A stretch of DNA of 64,000 bases, from NCBI GenBank assembly GCA_047967505.1, contig CM106541.1; one strand, 5' to 3'. The notes under the pieces are model-generated. The model was not told the origin of the DNA. It made no database searches and saw only the letters and a program-made list of their open reading frames with translations. This stretch comes from Dipteris shenzhenensis. Its lineage: Eukaryota > Polypodiophyta > Polypodiopsida > Gleicheniales. Below are positions 33,945-45,623 of the stretch, one piece after another; the first letter of the stretch is position 1, and each line of letters starts with the position of its first letter. Made by a program: the position numbers and the translations under genes.

Positions 33945-35495
33945 CAACATTGATGCTAATGTGATGCTTAATGGCTTTGGGACAATAGTGAATGCTTTAG
34001 GCTATGTTAAACCATATCTACCCCAGATATGTGGCACGATCAAGTGGTGGATGAATAACAAGAGTACTAAAGTAAGGCAACAAGAAGCTGATCTTATCTC
34101 TTGGATTGTAGTTGTAACGAAGTAGTGCTTTGAGGAGTAGCTTCTAGGTCATCTTGGTGTGGTTTTATATGAATATTTGGGGGAGGAGTACCCGGAAGTT
34201 TTTGGGTCCATATTGGACACATTAAAGGGCATTGTAAACGTGATTGGTATCACAAAAATGACTCCTATCAAGGACCTACTTTTGCATTTAACACCAATTT
34301 AAAAGAATAGACATGAGAAAGTTCAAGAGGCATTAGGAAAATTTTGGGCTCAAAAAGGGCCTCATAAGGGGAGGATTAAGGAAATGGATTAAGCTCTTGA
34401 TTACATGTGAAAAGGTGGTAGTGACCAAGTGAAAAGGTTGTGGTCAAATTTTTAAACACAAATGATAAGAGGTCCTACACACGAGGAGCAAGACAATGTG
34501 CCATGTGGTAGGGTTGTAGGGACTCGCCACCTACAGTCAATGGCAGCCATTAGATGTAAGCTAGATCTAATGGCCTAGAGCAAATTATGGCCCAAGTGGG
34601 AGAAGCATTAAGTTAGAATACCATTCCATGGGCATGATTTGCCTCATCACATGTGCCTTTTCTCAACCATTTGATCTCCTTTAGATCTAATGGCTAGCCG
34701 CCCTTCTTTTGGGAAGCATTTGCAACCACCATTAGATCTAAAGTAGATCTAATGGCCCTCCATGACAGCCACCAAGCAACTTGCCCTTGTGGGCCTTCAT
34801 ATCTCTTTCAACCTTTAATCTCCCACCATTGGATCAAATTTGATTAAACCATCTACATGACTCCACAAGATGTTACCAGGATAGAAATGCCTCTTTACTT
34901 GGATAACTTTGAGTACTTTGGATAACTTGGAGTGGGGACCACTATTTTCCACCAATGAGGAGGAAGAAAAAGAGGCACTTTTTGAGTCCAAACTTCCCCT
35001 AATGATTGCATTGATCTAGTGGGGGGGAAATTGTTGATAGAGGAGCTGAGTTTGTGCCAGCCCAAGAGTGGATGAGAATATGTTTTGAGCTCCTAAAAAT
35101 TCTTAAAGCTCACAAAAAAGGGATCAAGAGGGCCACTACACGAATACATTTGGATAATTGCTATAGCTATTGGTCCACTATGAAGCATATGGCTCTAGGG
35201 GTACCTGGGCTTGGTTGTGAGGACGCACTAGTACATCTTCTCAATTATGTATGGCCTAATATTTTTTAGGCTTCTCCTCACGTGATAAATGATGTGACTA
35301 AAGTTATTGAGGGGATGCGAGTTGCTGTGGGACCTGCAATTGTTCTCAATTATTGCGTCTATAAGGTCTTTTCCATCTAGTAAGAAAAGTTTGTGAGGTT
35401 TATTGGAAAATCTATAATTCTTTGTATATAGCCTCCAGTTTTGGAGGATGAGGTTCACAATATATACAACAGGCTCGAGTTGGGAATGCTTGTCT
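33945..35495 (+). pseudogene. SF3B1: SF3B1 (U2 snRNP subunit) pseudogene
   Basis: The translated pieces match the C-terminal HEAT-repeat part of SF3B1, the U2 snRNP protein that holds the branch-site helix. In order: [55 protein letters not shown], then (after an inserted element) RGAEFVPAQEWMRICFELL, TFGYIAIAIGP (frame-shifted), and KHMALGVPGLGCEDALVHLL to about 35490. The roughly 100 residues normally between the last two blocks are missing. Stops, shifts, an internal deletion and the inserted element make it non-functional. No introns interrupt it, but this gene is intronless in some plants, so that does not prove a retrocopy. Confidence 0.85.
34331..35004. mobile_element. MITE-like element with terminal inverted repeats
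   Basis: The left end CATTAGGAAAATTTTGGGCT and the reverse complement of the right end CATTAGGGGAAGTTTGGACT continue as CTCAAAAAG(G/T)GCCTC, about 33 bp with about six mismatches. The element splits the SF3B1 relic between its KVQE and NCIDLVG segments. It is 674 bp with no coding motif. The interior repeats AGATCTAATGGC several times. A clear target duplication is not visible. Confidence 0.7.
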
Positions 35496-36352
35496 AAAGG
35501 TGCTAGGTCTGCATTTTTTAATGTGATTTTTTTCCTGTGAGTCCTTGTAGTAGGTCTCGGTGGTGACTCACGTGTCATGGGGATGTTGAAGATATGCCGA
35601 TGAAGTCTCCACTCCTAGCTACTCCTTGTGGGAGCAATGCACAGCATGAGTTGTCCGCAAGTGTCACTCGAGCAGCCTCCGAATTGTTGCAATGTGTCTC
35701 CACACGAGGAAGGGGGAAGAGGAAGAAGGGAGAGGAGAGGAAAGAAGGGCAGGGGAGGGATAAGGGATTAGGAAGAAGAAGAGAAGAGAAGGGTGAAGGG
35801 GGGCGGAGTGGCAGACACAAGGGCACTATGAAGGAAACAAGTGAACACCCAAAACACTCTCTTGGAAGAGAAGAGGGAGCTTGTATTCAACTTGTGTAAA
35901 CAACAATGAAGACCAAAGTCAACCATTTGTCCTTTTATACAAGTCATCTTTTGAAGGGAGGGCCAACCCTATTCCTTTTTAGCACTCTCCCTCTCTTTAC
36001 AACCAAAGGGTCTTGGGCCCGTAGGGTGCCAAGGCATATTGCTATTCTTACCATCTCTCCCTACTAGCAGAAATAGCGCTTGTGTTAACCATATTAGAGC
36101 GCTTGGGACAAGCCTAGAATTAGGAGGTGGTCCTAACCAATTCCCAAATAGTGTTTGTGTTAGCCTCGCACCTCCTAGGCTTAGGTGATTTGGGGCTCAA
36201 ACTCCCTGAGCGCCCTCATGCCTTAAACATTTGTGGTTCAAATCCCATGCCTGAGGCTCAAAACTTGGGGTGGCGAGCCTAAACTTCCGCGAGACACCCC
36301 ATGACAACCCTACACATTGCTTGAAATCCTTTGCTTTGGAATATTTGGAGAT
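35496..36352. other. Unassigned sequence with a purine-rich tract
   Basis: A strongly G/A-rich tract lies at about 35700-35815. No coding motif is recognised in the rest. Confidence 0.4.
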
Positions 36353-36357
36353 CAAAC
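36353..36357 (+). repeat. Copia B target-site duplication (left)
   Basis: CAAAC, matched by CAAAC at 48715-48719. Confidence 0.85.
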
Positions 36358-36710
36358 TATTGAGATATCGAGCTCCACTCGTGATATGCTAGGGTGACCG
36401 TTGTGCATTTATGTCACTGACTTATTAGCTGCAGATGCGGTTGGTACACCGCCCATGAATAATAGCTAGATGATAGCTATCTTTATGTACTCTAGTTAGT
36501 GGCTCAGTTAGTATGCCACCTTAGCTAGCTGAGTTTGGTTTGAGACCCACATATAGGGTTCACGTATTCTTTTGTACTTAGAGTTCTTTTGGCTTTCACA
36601 ACTAAGAAGAGGAAAACTATTTTCAGCCTCCACCTTTGTGAATATTCCCCCATTGTGTATGTGAGAAAGCTGCAAGTGAGACTCCTTCCTTCTCTTCCAC
36701 TCTCTTCACA
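36358..36710 (+). repeat. Copia B 5' LTR
   Basis: Starts TATTGAGATATCGAGCTCC (TG end changed to TA) and ends CTCTTCACA. It differs from the 3' LTR at a modest number of positions by eye. Confidence 0.9.
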
Positions 36711-36723
36711 TGGTATCAAAGCT
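36711..36723 (+). promoter_or_regulatory. Copia B primer-binding site
   Basis: TGGTATCAAAGCT directly after the LTR matches the 3' end of initiator Met-tRNA with one or two changes; minus-strand DNA synthesis would start here. Confidence 0.8.
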
Positions 36724-37216
36724 CAGTTTGCAGTAAGGAGCTCAAGAAATCAAACCAAGTCACGGTGTCCTAGTAAGAGCATCAATGTTGCTTTCCTTTT
36801 TTTTTTGAGTTTGGGAGCAAATCTCTACAAGTAGCACAACTGAAAAGTGCAAGAGTGCACTGTCTCAGATTGGGACACCCTTCACGGTGTGGCAAAATTA
36901 TTTTTTTAATTTGAGGCCATTTTGGGGCCCGTTTTGGTGGCAGAAGTTTTCAGCAGGCACTCAGGAAAGTGCCATGTTTTTGTTGTGCGACCACTGTTCT
37001 GCAGGTCGGTGAAAAGTTATTGCAAAAATTACATCATATGCCTATGCGTAGAGATATTGGGAGTGACAGAATCATTCTTATTGCCTGTTGATGCATAATC
37101 GTCACTAGAAAGTGACTATGTGGTCAAATACCACTTTCATTAGTTTTGCAGATTTGTCGTTGTGAGGCAGAAGTTGTGTTTTTTTGCAGTGACAGAATAT
37201 TTTGCAGTGTTCTGTA

Positions 37217-38200
37217 ATGGTGTCTGATGCTCTTTCACAAATTGTCACTAAAAAGCATGACAAGAACAACTTCCAAGCATGGAAGTTTAGAATGATAAAT
37301 TTCCTTAAGGGAAAAGGCTATTGGGAGTTCATTACTAGAGCTGAATAAGAACCAGTTATTCCTAATGTTCCCAATCAACAAGAGTTGCAGAGGCATTTAA
37401 AGGCTGGCATGAGAGAGCCAGAAAAGTTATGTATTGGCTATCTATCAGTATTTCAGATTCTATGATTTTGCATATTCAGGATGCAAGCACGCCAAAGGAC
37501 ATGTGGGATACTTTGACAAAAATGTATAGCACAAATACGCAAGCCAGGAAAATGCAGCTCAAGCAGGAGTTGCATAATGTACAGAGAGAAAATATGAGCA
37601 TCAATGACTACCACATGAAGGTGAAGAAGATTGCAGATGCACTTGCTTCTATTGGGTCATCAGTGGAAGATGACGATTTAGTTTCTGTGACCTTGAATGG
37701 TCTAGGAAAGGATTATGCACAATTTTGGACATCCATTGCCATCCTTGAGAATTTTCTTAATTTTGAGGAGTTGATTGCTCTTCTAATTTCTGAAGAGCAG
37801 AGAAATGGTGGTGCATCTTCTTCAAGAGGAACTTTAAAAGAAGCTATCTTCTACTCAAATGCTGGAAGAGGTAGAGGCAGAGGTAGAGTAGGTCGATTTG
37901 GAGGCCATGGTAGAAATCAAAATATGCAGCAGATTCAAGAAAACCAGTCCTATGGAGGAGGACATGGTAACTTTAGAGGTAGGGGGAGCCAAAGAGGTCA
38001 TGGTGGATGGCAGAGAGGCCAAAATGCAAACAACAATGTTGAATGCTACTACTATGGTAAAATGGGTCATATGGTTAAAGACTGCTATAAAAAGCAGAAT
38101 GACATCATGAATGGAAAATTGCAGCAAGACAATTATGCATCCTCTGGTAGACAGGGTCATGACATAAATGAGCATCTATTTATGGTCAGCACATGACCAA
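37217..38200 (+). pseudogene. Copia B gag
   Basis: MVSDALSQIVTKKHDKNNFQ, with a stop after FITRAE at 37345 and a shift. The open frame 37429-38196 covers the gag domain, an Arg/Gly-rich tract and the zinc knuckle, where the second Cys is Tyr (CYYYGKMGHMVKDC). Confidence 0.88.
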
Positions 38201-40317
38201 TTTTATGACAAGTACAGAAGAAAGCAATGATGTGTGGTATGTTGACTTAGGTGCATCAAACCACATGACAGGTCATGCAGAATGGATGCAAGATGCAAGG
38301 AAAATGGAAAGACCAGGATTTGTGGAGACTGGTGATGATACTGCACATCCTATTGTGCAGATTGGTAAAATTCCTCTGTCTATGTAGGATGGAAAAAAGA
38401 AATACCTGTTTGATGTATTTCATGTCTCGAATATCACCAAGAACCTGGTTTCTATTGGTCAAATGGTTGAGCAAGGCTTGCAGGTCAGATTTAATCCTCA
38501 TGGATGCTTTGTTGAGGATATGAAAAATAAAGGTCGCTTGATAGCAAAAGGGAAGAAGAAGGGCAGGATGTTTACGTTGGATGCAGACATGCCTAAATTG
38601 AGTGCAGCAATGTTTGCACATGGGACCGGTGTAGTTGCAGAGATTGATATCTGGCATAAACACATTGGTCATGTTAATGTACAGTGACTTAAATTAATGC
38701 AGGTCTAAAATATTATTGCAGGATTACCTAAGTTCAAGGTTGCAGAAATGCATAAGGTATGTGAAGCCTGTCAATTTGGAAAACAGGCAAGGAAACCATT
38801 TCCTAGACATGTTCAAGAGAGTAAGAGGCCATTGGAATTAATCCACTCTGACGTGTGGACTACTACTAAAGCTGCATCTATTGGAGGTTGTCATTATTTT
38901 GTCACTTTTATTGATGACTACAGCAGAAAAGTTTGGATGTATTTCATGAAAAAAAAAAGTCAAGTGTTTGGGCATTTCAAAGCTTTTAAAGCTATGGTTG
39001 AAAAAGAAACAGCCCTACAAATAAAATGCCTAAGGTTAGATGGAGGGGGAGAGTACCTCTCAAATGAGTTTGCAAGTTTCCTGCAGGAGCATGGCATAAA
39101 CCAGCAATATTCATGTAGTCATACCCCACAGCGAAATGGACTTGCAGAAAGGAAAAACAGGCATATTGGAGAGGTATCTCGTGCCATGCTCAATGAAAAA
39201 GACCTACCAGATTATTATTGGGGTGAAGCAGTTGCTACAATAGTCTACATAATGAATAGGACTCCCACTGCAGCAATACATGGCATGATGCTAGAGGAGA
39301 GGTATATTGGTAGGAAACCAGATATTTCTCATTTGCAAGTTTTTGGTTGCATTGCCTATGTTCATGTGCCAAATGAGTTGAGATCCAAGTTGGATCCAAA
39401 AGCTGAGAAGTGCATCTTTATTGGTTATTCTCTGCAGTAGAAAGGGTATAGATGCTATAACCCTTCTACTCGTAAGTTTACAATGAGCAGAGATGTTGCT
39501 TTTTATGAGATGAGCAGTTGGTATAAACCAGTAAATGTGATTGATGATGTAGATGCACAAAATGGTAATGCTGCACAGAATTCACAGCAGTAATCACAAA
39601 ATATTAATGGACTTGTAGTGTCCTCTAGCAGTGGTTCACATACTTCGCCATGGATAGGCAAATTGAGATCAGGAGGATCTCCTCAAAGCAATGCAGATAG
39701 TGGTATGCAAGTATCACAAAAAGGAAAAGAGAAAGTAGATCAGACCATGGTTGATGTGAATGCAGGTCACCCTTATGTGGATGGTGAATCCAGTGGCTCA
39801 AAACAGAGCCTTGATGATGAGTTGGGTATTCCTTCTATTCTTACACTTGGAGTAAGGAAGACAAGGGATGTTTTGAGAGCACCTAGTAGTGAGCCTATTT
39901 TGCACAGGTCTACCAGAGCTAGGTATCCGATGGATAGGCTGAAATATGATGGATTTCAAGTCATTCACTATGCCTATATGGTCAAAGTGATACATGAACC
40001 AGAACCCACTTCTTTTGAGCAAGCCATGGGAAAAGAAAAATGGGAGAAAGCCATGGATGAAGAAATGGATGCCTTGGAAGTAAATGCTACATGGGAATTG
40101 GTGCCTTTGCTTAAAGACAAGAATGCAATTGGCTGTAAGTGGGTTTATAAGGTGAAGCACAATACAGATGGTTCTGTGAACAGATACAAGACAAGATTAG
40201 TTGTCAAGGGGTATGCACAAACATATGGCATTGATTATGAAGAAACATTCAGTCTGGTTGGAAGGATGGTAACCGTAAGAGCAATCATTGCTATGGCTAC
40301 ATCAAAGGCATTAGAAA
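38201..40317 (+). pseudogene. Copia B pol, first part (PR, IN, start of RT)
   Basis: The protease box reads VDLGASNH (Ser changed to Leu). Integrase has HKHIGHVNVQ..CEACQFGKQ and all three catalytic residues in LIHSDVW, LRLDGGGEYLS and NGLAERKNRH, although stops at 38385, 38685 and 39438 break the frame. The reverse transcriptase begins [20 protein letters not shown] and stops being copia at TSK, position 40317. Confidence 0.88.
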
Positions 40318-40503
40318 AAAAGGGAGCTCATTTTGGGGCCTTTTACGGTTTGGAAAAATAAGCTCTCAACCAATCAATAGAAGGCCAACGTAACGTTGAA
40401 AATTCACGAAAATAAGAGAAAATAGAAAAAAGAAACAATACTTTATGTAAGTACAAGCGTGCTACATTAATGAGGAGATTGGATTTTTATTCTTAGAAGA
40501 TCT

Positions 40504-42239
40504 TTGGACAAGAAGATAGAATCTAAACTGACATTTTATCTGACAAGATCCTTCCCGCTTCCACCTTCCTTTGAATTTTCAAATGTTGTGCCGCCTTTCG
40601 TGCGAAAGGTCTACCATTCTACACCATTGCCTCATTGTGCAACAGCCTTCCTTTTCCAAAACTGCTCCCTTGATCCTGTTTGGCGTAGAGTAAGATGTTT
40701 CTCGTCAACTATCTGTTTGCCCACTTTCTCTTTCGTGAAACTTTAAATTGTTATCTTAGTTACATTACTTTGCTATTGTTACAGATTCAGAAAATCTCCA
40801 TGGTGAACCAAAACCACGGCCGTTCTTGTGGAAGACACTCTGTGGATGATAATGCTACAAAGGCAGAATTATACCAAACATCCTTACCCCGTCGACCTGC
40901 TTCTTCTATCTCGTCGGTAGAGAATTCAAGTACAGTCAAAACAGAAGGAACTTGGGAAAGGTTTAGTGTTTCGAAAGGAGCATGGGTGCTCATGCAACCT
41001 AGCAAAAGAAAAAGACCCCAGACAAAAAACATTTTCTTGGCATCGTGGAAGGGAAGAGTACGAGATTTTAAAATCACCAAAGGGAAGATATCCGTGAAAG
41101 AAGTTTTGATTCAGCACGTGTACATGCATAAAGAACTTGTCTTGCGAGACTATCCAAAAAATCTTCTGCAACACAGGCCTAATTGTATATTTTTCTATTG
41201 TGGTTTTTTCCTTCATGAGGTGTATGGATTTTTAAGATGAAGCTTTCTCTCTTAACTTATTGACATTCTTGTGTTGTTTTATTTCAGATTTATATCCTTC
41301 ATCGTATGAGACATGGCAAAACATCGATTGTATTCTGGGATTTATAGATGTTCTGCATGGATCGATAGGAGAACAACAATACCAAGGTCGATGTGCAACA
41401 GAGCTAGCTCAATCGGGTATATTTTTTACTGATCATTTTTATCAGTTGCTGGACAAAGCTAACACACATGGTGTATTAATAAAACAAGACCTTCCGGCGT
41501 GGAATTCGGTGGATTGGCCTCACCCACATTCTAGTGTTACAGAGGCATATAGGGCGAAGCTTTTTACAGAAGTACAGAAAGCTCTGAGGCCCAATATTGC
41601 CACTAGGATAGTAAAAATTTCTTTGTGCATGCCTCTCACAGTTTTTGTAGACTTGTTTAATACCTTTCCAGTAAAGGTTTCAAAAACAATGTTCACAATT
41701 AGAGCAACAAATTCGGCATGCATGCCACAATTTTTGGATAAAGGTTGGGATAAGAAGACATGTAGTTCAGTGTTTTGTGAGGTGGTCCAACCTTCTATGC
41801 AACTGAAGTACATGGTTGCATCACAAAATTTTATTTTCTCTTTTTATTACAAGCGCAGTCGAATGCTAGGCACAAAGCTTGTCCCAATGGACCAAGATGA
41901 AGAGTCGTTTGGTGCACAAAATAAACTTATTGATATTGATGTTGTTGAGAATGGTGATGTGGTAGCCAATATCTCGTTAAGAGAATGTTGCTCCCTAGCT
42001 CAATTGCACAGTGACATTCTATTTGAGACTGAAGGTTCTATCTCAAATGACTTTTTATTTATCTACAAGAACAGAAAGGTACACCATCTGATTTATCCTA
42101 GTCTCTATAAGCATTGCTATTAGTTTAATTTACCACTCTAATTCATATTGCTTTTTTGCAGTTACTCAGAAGAAGAGAGAGCTCAGTTAAATGCAAAGAC
42201 ATAGAAAATTTTAAAATTGAGATCACACAGACTCCATAA
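40504..42239 (+). CDS. Unknown multi-exon gene of the insert
   Basis: Reconstructed exons: 40504-40689 (ends CGTAGA, donor GTAAGA), 40785 to about 41199 (acceptor TTGTTACAG), 41288-42078 (acceptor TTTCAG, donor GTACAC) and 42162-42239 (acceptor TTTGCAG, stop TAA). The second donor is unclear: only weak GTGGTT at 41200 or GTTTTT at 41203 fits the phase. The predicted product is about 489 residues. It has a basic nuclear-signal-like KRKRPQTK and a long middle domain (for example PAWNSVDWPHPHSS and TFPVKVSKTMF). The C-terminal segment, ISLRECCSLAQLHSDI then SNDFLFIYKNRKLLRRRES, has the rhythm of a small ubiquitin-like fold, but this is a guess. I do not recognise the family. Its 3' end lies 84 bp from the convergent C48 gene. 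Confidence 0.6.
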
Positions 42240-42323
42240 AGAAAGGTTTTGTATTCAATCAAGTAAGATTTTGTACAGAATTGTTTAGCTGAATCTGTAG
42301 AACATATTTCTAACATCCATTTT

Positions 42324-44424
42324 CTATTTATGTACAGTTTCATCCAGAGGCTGCTCTACATTTTTTGGAGGATCTTCTCTCTGCTGCTCCATCCTGTCCG
42401 TGCTCCATCCTGTCTCCTCCACTGCCCCAGAAGCCTCTCCTTGCCGCTTCTCCACCTTCTCCTCAACATCAGCAGCAGGTCTTTGCTCCTGTGTCTGCTC
42501 CTCCTTAGCACTCTGTGATTGCTCCTGTGGCTTCTGGTCCTCAACATTAGGTGCTTCATATGTGGGATCAAGGTGTATGACACCTTCTTGTACTTTAGAG
42601 CTTTCACCCAGCTCCACAGTAGCTGGTACAATAGGTTTGGGGGAGGCATAGCTCAAAAACCTCCAAATTGTATGAGCTCTAAAATTATGTACATAGTTGG
42701 GGCTGAAGCTATCCTCTTTCATCTGCAATGGCAGAGGATAATTTAGAACACTTTGTATCATTATGAATTATCTTCAAGCTAAATGAAAAGTATTTTTCCT
42801 TACCAGATCTGGCTGTTCCTTTTCAAAGTAGCTTGAAAGTATATATTTTGCATTGATCAGCACCCTCCATCCACAACTACTTGAATCATTTTGTTGTGGT
42901 GTCTGTACAGTTAGAAAAAAATGTTAGAAACTGTGAGCATCAGCACTTAACAAAATTATTCAATAAGTTCAAAGACATAGCATTTAATAGACTTTTTACC
43001 TCTAGACTTAATGGCTCTATTGAATCCAACAGAGAGACATTTGGAGGACAATGATCCGATGCATCTAATAGCCTTCGAATACAACTGCAATATGTATAAT
43101 TTAGTTAGTATGGTATCAAAATAATGAAGTTTTGAGTTCAAAAAGCACACACAGTACTTACAATTTCAGCTCTCTGTGTGTGTTTTTTAGAGAGTTGAAT
43201 AGAAAGCATTGCTTCTGCTGGATGTCAATAGACACAAAACTCCAGTGGTCACTGCATAAGGAAAAAAGCATAAGAAAATGAAAGGCTACAAGAGTTCCCA
43301 ATATTAAAGAAGAATCTTAAAAGAAGTAGTCACCCACATACCTGCTATGATATGGAAGTAGCAAAATGTCAATTACTTCAAAATTGCAGTGTTTGAACCA
43401 GCTGGAAATACTCATGGGAGTCTCCTTTGCATCTCTTAATCTAGAAGAAATGGCTGGATCAACAATATGGACTGTATGTTGTACAGAGGGATGAAGCCAG
43501 CTTCTCATCATGCTGCATAGGATCAGAACATAATTAGGGTAGGTTATAAAAGAGTTACAAGGAGAATTGATTTGCAAAAAATGTAAAATTTAAAGACACT
43601 TACTAGAGCATTGCAAGAATGATAGTATCTAAGCAATACTCATTCTTGTTAGCCAATGCTGCTAAGCATTGTTTTGTCAAATCAAAATCATTGACTGAAA
43701 CTTCATCCTCAATATGCACAACTACATCAGGGCCCAACTCCTTCAACCTTCTATGTATGTGTAGCTCCTTCTTTCCAGTCTCCACATCTATGACAGATTT
43801 TGTTTCTTTTATTTGCTGCTTCAATGAGTCCTCATAAGCAGCCTTCCCTCTGGTGTTCTTTGAGTGTGTTACCTCAACAACCTTTACCTCATCAACCTTG
43901 ACCTTCCTTGTAGGTGGAATTAGCAATATATCTCTCATTTTGATGTCCTGCCATTCCACAGGATGAACCAGCTTGTCATATCTCCATCTCACTCTGGACA
44001 AAGTGTTGAAATCTTTGGCCATCAAAGTCACCCTGTGAGCATGGGCTGCTACAAGCATTGCATCCTCAAAATATTTCTCCAGGTAATCCTCTGCCATTTC
44101 CTGCAAGGAAAGAATGGCAGTTCTATTCCACCTGAACCCAAGGTTCCAACTGTCACAAATTTCTCTCACCAGTCTTTGAAAGGGTGCTTTGGGTATTGCA
44201 AAACCTATGGCTTTCTGTTGCCTCCTTATTTCCCTTAGCACACCTGCACCCTTATTCAATCTTTTGGCCTTTTGCTTGAGCAAGCTCATTGGCTTACCCT
44301 TCCTGCCATGTGAAGCTCTTCCCTTTGGAGGCACACTAAACTTCTTGGAACCTGTCCCAGCTGCTGTTGCTGCAAGACCTGGTCCTTTGCCAACTTGCCT
44401 TGCAGTTGATTTGGTTCTTGCCAT
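42324..44424 (-). CDS. Histone H3-fold / Ulp1-type (C48) cysteine peptidase fusion
   Basis: Minus-strand exons with good GT-AG sites and consistent phases: 44424-43604, 43512-43342, 43251-43162, 43084-43000, 42902-42804, 42722-42324. They give 554 residues without a stop. Residues 1-10 copy the H3 tail (ARTKSTARQ). Residues about 62-139 align without gaps to the H3 histone fold, including LREIRR, PFQRLVREI and RVTLMAKDF; I count about 40 of 78 identities to canonical H3 from memory. A linker follows, then the C48 domain: catalytic His333 in SDHWSFVSID, Asn350 in the usual Asp position, Gln393 and Cys399 in QNDSSSCGW (Gln six before Cys, as in Ulp1). The last exon is a Glu/Gln-rich tail. C48 enzymes cut SUMO or related tails. 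Residue K9 of H3 is Gln. A nuclear, chromatin-tethered deSUMOylase-like role is inference. The start was chosen at the H3-like ATG; the frame is open further upstream across a hairpin, which looks like untranslated leader. Confidence 0.85.
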
Positions 44425-44471
44425 CACTCTGAAAAACTGCATACAAAGGATTGGAAAGAGATCACAGACAT

Positions 44472-45409
44472 GAAGAACATGTTCTAACAAAGAAAAGGCA
44501 ATCACAGGGGTGGAAGAAGCCAAATAGAGAAATTTGCAATAAAATGCGATATGAGCAGTTTGGAATTTCAAACAGGTCCACATCGCATTTTGCTGCAAAT
44601 TTTTTAAATGAAATGCTGGTGCACTCCTACAGTGATTTCTATGTTTCTCCAACCAAATACAGTATGAATGGAGGTCATGCAAGAAGATGACATGCAAATA
44701 TCACACTTGAAGATCTGCATTCCTTCAGTGATTTCTCTGTCTTGGTTTGAGCCTATGCATTTCCATACAGGATGTAATTTTTCTATTTTAGGCAAGAAGA
44801 TTGCAGAGACTAAGGGGAGTCACAAAACTAGACATGTTCTCACAAAGAAAAGGCAATCACAGGGGTGGAAGAAGCCAAATAGAGAAATTTGCAATAAAAT
44901 GCGATATGAGCAGTTTGGAATTTCAAACAGGTTCACATCGCATTTTGCTGCAAATTTTTGAAATGACATGCTGGTGAACTTCTACAGTTATTTCTTTGTC
45001 TCTCCAGCCAAATACAGTATGAATGGAGTTTATGCAAGAAGATTACAACTATGGAAGTCAAAAAACCAGAACATGTTCTCACAAAGAGAAGGCAATCACA
45101 GGGGTGGAAGAAGCCAAATAGAGAAATTTGCAATAAAATGCGATATGAGCAGTTTGGAATTTCAAACAGGTCCACATCGCATTTTGCTGCAAATTTTTTA
45201 AATGACATGCTGGTGCACTCCTACAGTGATTTCTATGTTTCTCCAACCAAATACAGTATGAATGGAGGTTATGCAAGAAGATCACATGCAAATATCACAC
45301 TTGAAGATCTGCATTCCTACAGTGATTTCTCTGTCTTGGTTTGAGTCTATGCATTTCCATATAGTATGTATTTTTTCTATTTTAGGCAAAAAGATTGCAG
45401 AGACTAAGG
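44472..45409. repeat. Three tandem units each bearing a long hairpin (H1-H3)
   Basis: Three direct repeats (about 44472-44814, 44830-45054, 45063-45409; the middle one shorter) begin ACATGTTCT(A/C)ACAAAG. Each contains a hairpin: left arm AAATTTGCAATAAAATGCGA and right arm TCGCATTTTGCTGCAAATTT, around an inner palindrome GTTTGGAATTTCAAAC. Hairpins span 44530-44602, 44885-44957 and 45124-45196. The first lies about 105 bp upstream of the H3/C48 start codon. Confidence 0.9.
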
Positions 45410-45623
45410 GGAGAACCCATTGTTACTGACCTGGAATCTATCTGTGGATGTGTTGTGCTGCTGAGGAGTAATCTGTGCTGAGGATGATTCTGTGCTGCTG
45501 GACAAGATGCTAATGCTGCAGAGTATGGAGGTAGGGAGGCAAGAGAGCAGAGACTGGAGGGCAAGAGTTCTAAAACAGGATACCACAAAGAAGTGCAAAT
45601 AGAATTAAAGAATCACTAAATCC

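Noticed and set aside
36711-36723. tRNA gene at the primer sites
   Set aside because: The TGGTATCAGAGCC-like words match only the tRNA 3' end and always follow an LTR; no tRNA body is present.
42324-44424. Centromeric H3 (CENH3) gene
   Set aside because: CENH3 usually has an extended loop 1 and a divergent tail. Here loop 1 has canonical H3 length, the tail starts as in canonical H3, and a C48 domain follows.
44425-44697. N-terminal extension of the H3/C48 protein
   Set aside because: The frame is open upstream, but it runs across hairpin H1 and is repeated in the other tandem units, and the H3-like ATG gives an H3-type N-terminus. I treat it as leader or promoter sequence.
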